DNA of 64,000 nucleotides. It comes from Eubacteriaceae bacterium ES3. Its GTDB lineage: Bacteria > Bacillota > Clostridia > Eubacteriales > Eubacteriaceae. The translations under genes were made by a program, and so were the position numbers. The notes under the pieces are model-generated. The model saw only the letters and a list, made by a program, of their open reading frames with translations, made no database searches and had not been told where the DNA came from. Numbering within the stretch: position 1 is the first letter of the stretch; each line of letters opens with the position of its first letter. This document shows positions 45,191-52,357 of this stretch, piece by piece. The stretch is taken from contig CP130741.1 of NCBI GenBank assembly GCA_030586155.1, positions 2,908,680 to 2,972,679 on the forward strand, written 5' to 3'.

Positions 45191-46171
45191 CTAGAACATT
45201 TCCTTACTCATATTGTCTATTTCTGCGTCAACCGCTTCATAAACACCAGGGTAAACTGAACCAGGGCCACCCATAATTAGAGATGGAATGAAGTAGTTTT
45301 TACCGCCATCGTTGCAGGCTTTTCCAACATATTCAGCCATCAACTCCTGGGTCCAGTCTTCCTTGTCTAACACCCCGTTGTCCAGACCACCCATAAAGGA
45401 AATCTGACCACCGTATTCTTTAATCAGCTTAGGAATATCATTTGTTGACATGCAACCCTGCCAAATATCCATACCCATTTCAATCATGCTGGGGACGATT
45501 GTTTCGCCATAGCTGTCACTGTGATGAACAATAATTTCAATGCCATTATCTTTATAATGCTGATAGATTTTTTTATAAGCAGGCATAATAAATTCTGCAA
45601 ACATTGCTGGTGAGATGAAAGTTGATTTTGAGCTGCCCCAATCATCATGATGAAATAATGCATCGGGTTTTAATTTTTCGATAATCACATCGGCAAATTT
45701 TATTTCATACTCAGTGATATAATCGATCAGTTCTTTCAAAGCTTCCGGTTCTTCATAAAAAGCCATCAGCGCATCTTCCATTCCCATCAGATAATGGAGT
45801 CTTTCAAAAATACCCGGCGCATAAAAAGAAGCCGCAAATACTTCGTTTCGGTCAATAGCATTAGCATGTTCAATGGCTGGTGCCCAGGCTTCATCAGGGA
45901 AATCAAGACTTGGCATTTTAACATATTCTTTCCACTCGGTTACATCTTTTAAAACGATATGTTCATCATCATGAACAGGGAATGGACCCGGCTGACCTTC
46001 TGGCCACTGAATGGTCACACCCCAGGGATCTTTAGCCGTCATACCAGGACCGCAGGTAAAACCGTAGATAGGCGCTTCCATAATAATATCCATAAATTCG
46101 TACTGTTTGACAAACCGGTCAGGATTGCCACCTTTAATTGTTTCCAGTAAATTTTGTCTTTTAGTTAGCAT
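45191..46171 (-). CDS. Methyltransferase of the uroporphyrinogen-decarboxylase family, O-demethylase-like
   Basis: 326 residues, the size of the substrate-side methyltransferase I of acetogen O-demethylases. Features of the fold: MLTKRQNLLETIKGGNPDRFVKQYE, HHDDWGSS (about 180), IIVHHSDSYG (about 223) and FMGGLDNG. Members take a methyl group from a methoxylated or methylated substrate and pass it to a corrinoid protein. Its ATG lies inside the last codons of the MFS gene, whose GGAGGAGAA sequence doubles as the ribosome site, so import and demethylation are translationally coupled. No corrinoid protein or methyltransferase II is encoded nearby. Confidence 0.85.
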   Translation of the reverse strand: MLTKRQNLLETIKGGNPDRFVKQYEFMDIIMEAPIYGFTCGPGMTAKDPWGVTIQWPEGQPGPFPVHDDEHIVLKDVTEWKEYVKMPSLDFPDEAWAPAIEHANAIDRNEVFAASFYAPGIFERLHYLMGMEDALMAFYEEPEALKELIDYITEYEIKFADVIIEKLKPDALFHHDDWGSSKSTFISPAMFAEFIMPAYKKIYQHYKDNGIEIIVHHSDSYGETIVPSMIEMGMDIWQGCMSTNDIPKLIKEYGGQISFMGGLDNGVLDKEDWTQELMAEYVGKACNDGGKNYFIPSLIMGGPGSVYPGVYEAVDAEIDNMSKEMF

Positions 46172-47369
46172 TTTCTCCTCCTACTGCTAAATTTCTATTT
46201 TTCATAACTTCAGGCAGGAAGAAAACCAAAAGCATGGTGATGATCATGCATCCGCCCGAAAGAATAAAGAACAAATTCATATTGCCACCCGCAATTGGGG
46301 TAATAATATAGGTTGGTACTACAACCGCGCCAATCAGCTGAATAGTGGCCAGGAAGCCACCAGCAGTACCCGCATAAACAGGTCCTATTTCATCTAGTTG
46401 GACTGGCAGAGACATCAGTAAAGGAATAGAGGCACTAACAGCCGCTCCATAAACAAGCATGCCGGCACCCAGTGCAATCCCTTCAGGCAATAACCAGAAA
46501 AACCCACCACCAATAGCCGCCAGTATAGAAAAAGCAACCATTGCCGGTTTGGTTTTGCCAATCGCATTGGCAATGACCGGTCCCAACAGGGTCCCAACCA
46601 GACAACCGATAGTCATAATCGAACCATACATTCCGGCTGCAACCGAATCAATTCCCCGTCCAACCAGTGCAGTTGGCAGAAACGAGCTAATTCCCACATT
46701 ACAGGCCATGATACCGGCTACCGCTACCGCGGCGATCCAGATTGGACGGCATTTCATTACAACTTTCAAACTTTCGCCAACTGACACAGATGGTGGCATC
46801 GCTGCCGGATCAACCTCCGGATTTTTAACAAATATAAACCAGAGTACAGCCGCAATAACCGCCAGGCCAGCCGCAAATATAAAGGCTGTTCTGATTGTAG
46901 CAAAGAAACCGGTTGTTGCCATAGCCACTGTCATTGCCAAGGTCGAAGTCGCCAGTAAAATACTCATTGCTGTGGTTATTTTTTCCGGTGGAAAGAAACT
47001 TCCCATCAGTTTCGGTCCGTTTGAGTTTAAGAATGTGACTCCAACCCCGGTTAAAACCATCGCAACCAGCAGACCGGAATAAGTTGAAGCGGTAACACGC
47101 AACGCTAAACCAATGGCCGAAATAACCAGGGGAATCCCGATCATTATTTTAAAGCCATACTTATCAACCAATAAACCTGAGATGATGCCCAGAAAAATTG
47201 CTGGAATCATCGCCGCAGTAAACAGACTCGAAAACTGAGTCAGCGATAAACCAAAACCTTCCATCAACTGAGGTGCCATTGGCGAAAGCTGATATTGGGC
47301 ATAGTTTGGTGTAAACTGCGCGATACAGGCGACAATCAAAATCACCCACATGTAATTTGTTTTTTTCAT
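46161..47369 (-). CDS. MFS transporter coupled to the methyltransferase
   Basis: 402 residues from ATG 47369 (AGAGGGAAGAG upstream); an in-frame codon at 47402 would add 11 residues of no membrane character. Twelve membrane helices; the loop 2-3 motif GLLVDKYGFKIMIGIP is the MFS signature. It resembles CynX/NimT-type or sugar-acid MFS carriers. It ends GGENAN, overlapping the methyltransferase start by 11 bases. The likely job is uptake of the methylated substrate used by the next gene. The operon starts at a palindrome shared with the divergent TetR gene. Confidence 0.9.
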   Translation of the reverse strand: MKKTNYMWVILIVACIAQFTPNYAQYQLSPMAPQLMEGFGLSLTQFSSLFTAAMIPAIFLGIISGLLVDKYGFKIMIGIPLVISAIGLALRVTASTYSGLLVAMVLTGVGVTFLNSNGPKLMGSFFPPEKITTAMSILLATSTLAMTVAMATTGFFATIRTAFIFAAGLAVIAAVLWFIFVKNPEVDPAAMPPSVSVGESLKVVMKCRPIWIAAVAVAGIMACNVGISSFLPTALVGRGIDSVAAGMYGSIMTIGCLVGTLLGPVIANAIGKTKPAMVAFSILAAIGGGFFWLLPEGIALGAGMLVYGAAVSASIPLLMSLPVQLDEIGPVYAGTAGGFLATIQLIGAVVVPTYIITPIAGGNMNLFFILSGGCMIITMLLVFFLPEVMKNRNLAVGGENAN

Positions 47370-47416
47370 TAACTCTTCCCTCTTACATCTTATTGAATTC
47401 ATAAAAAATACCAGAT

Positions 47417-47432
47417 ACTATATGCATATAGT
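47417..47432. promoter_or_regulatory. Perfect 16-bp palindrome, probable TetR operator
   Basis: ACTATATGCATATAGT, a perfect palindrome, about 50 bases upstream of the MFS start and in the divergent promoter region shared with the TetR gene. It is the natural candidate site for that regulator. Confidence 0.65.
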
Positions 47433-47568
47433 TATTTATATGCTAACAGTCTAGCATGAAACCGTTTGTCAGTCAATGGAATTTGTAAATATTTCCTTAT
47501 CTATGAAAGATTGCAAATTTTCACCTTTTGTGTTTTAATTTAATCATTATTATAAGTAAGGAATGCAT

Positions 47569-48246
47569 ATGGCACAGGAAAAAGAATTAACGACAAAGCA
47601 GAAGATTTACGATATGGCTAAGAGACTTTTTTATAAAGAAGGTTATCAGGTCAGCTTTCCCAGCATTGCCAAAGAACTGGGAATCAGCCAGGGCTTGATT
47701 ACCTATCACTTTAAAACAAAACGCAACCTGGCCATCGCCATTTTTAAAGAAGATTATGAGATTTTATCTTCCCATCTGAAAACAGTAGTAAATATTGATG
47801 AAGACATTTTTTTATTTATTATCAGCTTTTATTATCTAAACGATCAGATCCTGCAAAAAAACCCTGATAAGATGCGCTTTTTAATCGATACAAATAACGA
47901 AAACATCTCAATTGAGGCGATCTATGCCAGTGATTTCAAACACATTTATGAAAAACTGATTGAAAAAATGGTACCCAACGAATTGAATGCTGATGATAAT
48001 CTAACCCTGTTTCTAACCACTACCTATTCAGTCTATGACTCAATCCTGCAAAAAATCAGCAGTGGACTCAATATCAGCAAAGAATATTTCTTTGCTTACA
48101 CTATTGATCTGATGTTTCACTGCCTCGGCCTGGAAAAAGATCCCCAGCGAACGCAAAGGCTAATCGCCCAAGCCAAAGACCGGGTTGATTTACTCTTTAA
48201 AAATCATCCGGAACTTTTGGATGTATACCAGTATCTAATTGATTAG
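47569..48246 (+). CDS. TetR-family transcriptional regulator
   Basis: About 225 residues. The N-terminal DNA-binding domain reads TTKQKIYDMAKRLFYKEGY, then IAKELGISQGLITYHFKTKRNLA, a textbook TetR helix-turn-helix. The C-terminal two thirds is helical and unlike known subfamilies. ATG 47563 abuts the TAAGGA ribosome site, so ATG 47569 is preferred. It is divergent from the MFS/methyltransferase operon and probably represses it until the methylated substrate binds (inference). Stop codon TAG. Confidence 0.9.
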   Translation: MAQEKELTTKQKIYDMAKRLFYKEGYQVSFPSIAKELGISQGLITYHFKTKRNLAIAIFKEDYEILSSHLKTVVNIDEDIFLFIISFYYLNDQILQKNPDKMRFLIDTNNENISIEAIYASDFKHIYEKLIEKMVPNELNADDNLTLFLTTTYSVYDSILQKISSGLNISKEYFFAYTIDLMFHCLGLEKDPQRTQRLIAQAKDRVDLLFKNHPELLDVYQYLID

Positions 48247-48271
48247 ATCTTTTTAACTTTTTATCCAACAC

Positions 48272-48312
48272 AAAAGAACCTGTCTCCGGCTGTTGCCCGA
48301 TTCAGGTTCTTC
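48272..48312. terminator. Bidirectional terminator
   Basis: AAGAACCTG...CAGGTTCTT hairpin with flanking A and T runs between the TetR gene and the leftward small secreted protein. Confidence 0.8.
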
Positions 48313-48343
48313 TATCTTTTCTCATTAATTTTGTCCTGTTGTC

Positions 48344-48586
48344 TTATCGCTGTCCACGATGATATTCCAGAAATTGAGGTTCTGTGTCGCAAACTCCATC
48401 GCCGTCTTCATCAACAAAATTTTCATCATATGTGCCATCAAACTGATATTGTGCAACACCATCGTTACCAATCCCTACTCCGGTTCCATCGCAGGCACCA
48501 GCACCAGCCTGGGGTGCTGCCATTACTGTTCCTGCACTTCCTACCATCATCAACACTGCTAAACCTGCCATTAATTTTTTAGTCAT
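48344..48586 (-). CDS. Small secreted EF-hand-like protein, copy 1
   Basis: 80 residues. Signal peptide MTKKLMAGLAVLMMVGSAGTVMAA; the mature ~56-residue chain ends in an acidic loop DEDGDGVCD, the DxDxDG pattern of calcium-binding EF-hand or dockerin-like loops, with a second Cys in ACDGTG that could form a disulfide. A paralogue at 60670 is about 80% identical, including the leader. AAGGAGG precedes ATG 48586, after a conserved GCGC...GCGC hairpin. Function unknown; a secreted Ca2+-binding or matrix component is plausible. Promoter described at 48640. Confidence 0.85.
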   Translation of the reverse strand: MTKKLMAGLAVLMMVGSAGTVMAAPQAGAGACDGTGVGIGNDGVAQYQFDGTYDENFVDEDGDGVCDTEPQFLEYHRGQR

Positions 48587-48639
48587 TTTCTTCCTCCTTG
48601 AGCGCTTGATTTTTGATGCGCTTTTGTTTTATTGAGGAT

Positions 48640-48695
48640 AGTATAACGCCGCTAAATGGCAGAAAAGTGTCATTATGATGGCATTTCGGTGTCAT
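48640..48695 (-). promoter_or_regulatory. Promoter with four 11-bp direct repeats (copy 1)
   Basis: Leftward: ATGACACCGAA, ATGCCATCATA, ATGACACTTTT, CTGCCATTTAG, six bases, then TATACT (48640-48645). The 11-base period overlapping the -35 position is the layout of OmpR/PhoB-type activator sites. The same arrangement, base for base in spacing, precedes the paralogue at 60912. Confidence 0.75.
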
Positions 48696-48744
48696 TGCAA
48701 TTTTTTGTTCTACTCACAATTAACTGGACCACCCAATATCCTGA

Positions 48745-49359
48745 TTAATATTCTCCATCATAAGCCGCAATCACCGCAAATTCATCGGAGCTGAAATAAA
48801 ACGCGGTTGTTCCCTTGGTGACTTTATAAAACTCCTTGGCATCAGCCGAAGTCACATTATAGACATTCAACTCCTGGCAGATGACTTTTCCCTGTCCAGG
48901 TACAAAAAGATCGGCTATTGTTTCCATCAGAAAACGATCCACTTCTAGCTGTGCTTCATCATTGTAAACCGCCAAGTAAATTCGATTCAGTTTCTGATTA
49001 CCCGGAAAATCCTGAATGTCGAGCTGCCCTCTTCTTCCTTCCATCTCATAATAATAGGAATTAGTCGTAAATTCTTTATCGGATACGTAGGTATGCTCCA
49101 ACACAAACAGCGGATATCCTGCTTCCGTAACAGCTGCATTGATAGCAGTAATGATTTCGTCATGAGTCGTTTCAAAATAAGAATACTGATTTTCCTCATA
49201 TTCAAAATAGTTGACTGCAAAAGCGTTTTCAGAAGTTGTCGTAACCGTCGTGTCCGTTGCTGAATCTGTCGCTGCTCCACCATTATTTTCTGACTTGGGC
49301 GTGCAGCCAATAAGCAGAATAAAAGTCAGCGCCAATAACAGGTATAGAAATTTTTTCAT
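48745..49359 (-). CDS. Lipoprotein of unknown function
   Basis: 204 residues. Signal peptide with lipobox (MKKFLYLLLALTFILLIGC, Cys 19), a Ser/Thr-rich linker, then a compact domain with several aromatic strands (VNYFEYEENQYSYFETTHDEI). I recognise no family. AAGGAG lies eight bases before ATG 49359. It will be anchored on the outer face of the membrane. Its mixed alpha/beta appearance would fit a binding protein. No operon partner: the next gene diverges. Confidence 0.8.
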   Translation of the reverse strand: MKKFLYLLLALTFILLIGCTPKSENNGGAATDSATDTTVTTTSENAFAVNYFEYEENQYSYFETTHDEIITAINAAVTEAGYPLFVLEHTYVSDKEFTTNSYYYEMEGRRGQLDIQDFPGNQKLNRIYLAVYNDEAQLEVDRFLMETIADLFVPGQGKVICQELNVYNVTSADAKEFYKVTKGTTAFYFSSDEFAVIAAYDGEY

Positions 49360-49790
49360 CAGAAATCTCTCCTTTCAGTACGGATAACAACTTTTTCTAT
49401 AGTTATTTTACCCGCTATCATTTAACTGAAACATGAAAGCAATTCTTGGGTTATTCACTTCAAATAATTTTTCTGCACTTCAACCAGACATGATTACAGG
49501 CGCTTTTTTCAGCAAACCAATAATTTCGTTTGCCTACTTCATTTTTTCAAACTGTACCAATACATATGGTATAATATCATTATCATTATGATTGACAATT
49601 TATTTTTTATGGTAAAAATATCCCGCTTCTATGAGGGTTATAATGTTTCACAAACGCCTGATAAATCAGCGCACGGTCCAGCCACCTTGCAAGACAAAAC
49701 AGTTTTACATTAATCCCGACGGACTAATTCGAATATAAACAATTCTGTTATCAGATCCCTCTGAAAATAATCAAATAGGAGTATCCCATA
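49360..49790 (+). other. Divergent promoter region and leader of the Na+/H+ antiporter
   Basis: About 430 bases without a gene. It has promoter-like TTGACA (49592-49597) and TATAAT (about 49570). From about 49620 to 49720 the sequence is less AT-rich and repeatedly self-complementary (CTGAT/ATCAG; GCGCACGGTCC), which may be a structured leader. No terminator stem was found before the gene. Confidence 0.35.
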
Positions 49791-51119
49791 ATGTATAAGT
49801 TCAGTGAATTACTCATACTCTTTACTGTGACGCTTTTTTTCGTGGTCCTGTTTTCATTTATTAATGAAAAAACCCTCAAACTCCCTTACGAAATCGGCCT
49901 GGTGGTTTTCGGCTTTGGCTTTTGCCTGATTCTGATTCTGATTAGAGCTTTTGATATGACACTGCTGCCGGAAGAGTTCTTAAAGCTTGTTCACCAGTTT
50001 GATTTCAATGATTTTCTGATTCATGGTATTTTGTGTTTTATGTTATTTTCCGGAGCTTCCAGTATCAAGTTCAATGATTTCAATGAAGACAAAGGCCTGA
50101 TTGGCCGAATGGCAATCTTTGGCACACTGATTTCCATCATCGTTTATGGTTTCCTTTTTTACGGTTTGAGTCTCTTTTTGGGTCTTAATTTAACGATTCT
50201 GGAATCCCTGATCCTTGGTGCCATCATCGCCCCATCCGATCCGATATCCGCTATGTCAATCCTCGGCAATGTCGGTCTGCCCCACCGGCTCTCCCTGATT
50301 CTGGAAGGTGAATCCCTTTTTAATGATGGGATAGCAGTCGCTGTTTTTGCCACCCTGATAGCGATTCAGGCGGAATCTACAGCAGCATTTCTCCCTGGCT
50401 CTTTTATTGGCGGCCTGGTTGCTGACATTGCCGGTGCTGTCATTATTGGCCTACTGATCGGTTTAGTCATGTTTCAGATCTTCAAGCACACGAAGAATCT
50501 CTACATCAAAATTTTCACCAGCATACTAACCGTCATGATGGCCTATCTGATTTGCGAATATTTTGAATTTTCCGGCCCCATTGCCGCTGTCATTTGCGGC
50601 CTCTATTACGCAACGGTCATCGCTGGCCTGGAACGTCAGGGTATGGATGAATCCACCCGCAGGCTCCATGATATGTTTTATGATTTCTGGGGTGTAATTG
50701 ATAATCTCCTTAATGGTATTCTCTTCCTGATGGTCGGTCTGCTTTTCTTTGCTGTCATCTCGCTGGAAGATATTTCCCATCTGCCCTTTTTCGCCATTCT
50801 CATCGGTGCTATCGCGATTAACACAATCTCCCGAATCATCTCAGTTGCAGCTAATGTATCTTTTCAAAAAAATATGCCCCTTGGTTTATCTAAAAAGAAT
50901 TTTACCGTCTTTTTTTCCTGGGCCGGCTTAAAAGGCGGCCTCTGCCTGGCTCTGGTAATGGGAACAGAAGTATCTCTTTCACCCCATACCTATTCGATAT
51001 TTGTCGTCGCAACCTACGGAATCGTCTTTTTTACCACAGTCTTCCAGGGCTTAACCGTCGGAAAAATATTTAAAAAGCTTCAAAAATCTGAGGTTGAAAA
51101 CACTCATGACGTCCAATGA
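49791..51119 (+). CDS. Na+/H+ antiporter, CPA1/NhaP type
   Basis: 442 residues with 12-13 membrane helices. The CPA1 signature region is present: APSDPISAMSILGNVGLPHRLSLILEGESLFNDG (about 145-180), containing the Asn-Asp pair of the ion site. The C-terminus is short, without a large cytoplasmic domain. It exports Na+ in exchange for protons. Acetogens such as Acetobacterium run a Na+-dependent energy metabolism, so Na+ balance is critical. ATAGGAG precedes ATG 49791, and a terminator follows the stop. Confidence 0.9.
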   Translation: MYKFSELLILFTVTLFFVVLFSFINEKTLKLPYEIGLVVFGFGFCLILILIRAFDMTLLPEEFLKLVHQFDFNDFLIHGILCFMLFSGASSIKFNDFNEDKGLIGRMAIFGTLISIIVYGFLFYGLSLFLGLNLTILESLILGAIIAPSDPISAMSILGNVGLPHRLSLILEGESLFNDGIAVAVFATLIAIQAESTAAFLPGSFIGGLVADIAGAVIIGLLIGLVMFQIFKHTKNLYIKIFTSILTVMMAYLICEYFEFSGPIAAVICGLYYATVIAGLERQGMDESTRRLHDMFYDFWGVIDNLLNGILFLMVGLLFFAVISLEDISHLPFFAILIGAIAINTISRIISVAANVSFQKNMPLGLSKKNFTVFFSWAGLKGGLCLALVMGTEVSLSPHTYSIFVVATYGIVFFTTVFQGLTVGKIFKKLQKSEVENTHDVQ

Positions 51120-51120
51120 A

Positions 51121-51165
51121 AAAGAGCTGAAAACAACACAAAAGTTGCACCAGCTCTTTCCCACT
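51121..51165. terminator. Bidirectional terminator
   Basis: AAAGAGCTG...CAGCTCTTT directly after the antiporter stop codon. Confidence 0.8.
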
Positions 51166-51252
51166 ATAGTAATCCAGTTGCTAATTATAACATTATTATT
51201 TATTGAATTAGTAAATTTATAAAACCCGTATACTTCATCTATAGTGCTTTTT

Positions 51253-51915
51253 TCAGCCATTCCAGGCGTCAAATTGCTGTACCAGCATAAGAACTTTGTC
51301 CTGCAGATCAACCTGCGCGTTTTCAAGCGTGTTTATGTGGATATCATAGTTTTCAGATTCCACTGCTGTATCTGTCTCAACCAGTCGTTTGCCGTCCATG
51401 CTATAAATGGTCAAAGACGTCTCATCCATAAAATAATCTTTAGCATTTTTATCGGCATCGTAAAAGAGATATTCATACTCGATGCTGCCATCAATAAATT
51501 CAATCACTGTTTCTTCCGCATAACCAAGCACCGTACCGTCTCCGTTATAACAGATGTAAGAGGTTGCCGCAATACCTTCTCCCACATCCTCGTACCAGTA
51601 TTCCCAGTGAAAAATTTCAGAGTCGTCCACTTCAACTGCGTATTTCACGTCTAAAAATCCGGTTTCAACAAAACGTCCGGCCAGCTGGCCGTTTGCATAA
51701 ATTTCCGGCCGATGATTGGTCCGCTCCTTATCTCCCCGAAACAGCAGCACCGAAGCATCCTCCATGGCCGCAAGGGCCTGTTCCTGAGTCATTTCCATGG
51801 CCAGCCCCGAATCATACTGACCGAAGGCGGTGTTATCGACCAAAAGAAGGATAACAATTGCTACGGTCACCACTAATAAAGTCAGAATTCCCTGCAATAT
51901 TTGTCTAAAAGTCAT
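51253..51915 (-). CDS. Membrane-anchored protein of unknown function
   Basis: 220 residues. One N-terminal helix (about 7-28, ILTLLVVTVAIVILLLV) without a cleavage site or lipobox, so probably a membrane anchor with the rest outside. The body is acidic and rich in Tyr/Trp (WEYWYEDVGEGIAATSYICYN). No family recognised. AGGGAAG precedes ATG 51915. Stand-alone. Confidence 0.75.
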   Translation of the reverse strand: MTFRQILQGILTLLVVTVAIVILLLVDNTAFGQYDSGLAMEMTQEQALAAMEDASVLLFRGDKERTNHRPEIYANGQLAGRFVETGFLDVKYAVEVDDSEIFHWEYWYEDVGEGIAATSYICYNGDGTVLGYAEETVIEFIDGSIEYEYLFYDADKNAKDYFMDETSLTIYSMDGKRLVETDTAVESENYDIHINTLENAQVDLQDKVLMLVQQFDAWNG

Positions 51916-52357
51916 TTTTCTTCTTCCCTTTATCTATTTGCATTATTATAACATAACTTAGAGTTCAATCGGATAGAGACAGCTATTTTTTTGCATTTGG
52001 TCTTTCTCCAGTAATGGCAAAAGCAGTTAGTCTTCCTGTCAGCGATCTTAACTATCACTTTATCTCATTACATTTTTCAACAGCGAACTAACTGCAGCTG
52101 ACGTCTGCTTAAATGAATTCTATCTGTTTATTGCAGTGCTTATATCAAGTCTTCTCAACATCTTTTTCAAAAACTATCCCTCCATATCGATGTTTAAACT
52201 AGAAAAGCCCTTTGAAAAATGATAATATTAAATAACTATGAATAATCAATCAGACTGTTTCTGCCAACCTAAGCCATCTCCGGATCATTTTCTATTTAAT
52301 TTCGGGTAAATATTTTATTATTAGACTCCAGTACTGATTGAAACGAAAGGAAGAGAA
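51916..52357 (+). other. Gene-free region before the large secreted protease
   Basis: 440 bases, AT-rich, no ORF of note and no recognised riboswitch; must hold the promoter of the rightward gene. Confidence 0.35.

Noticed and set aside
46459-47082. A 207-residue ORF opposite the MFS gene (+ strand)
   Set aside because: Proline/alanine-rich, low-complexity translation with no ribosome site, fully antisense to a well-supported transporter; a shadow frame.
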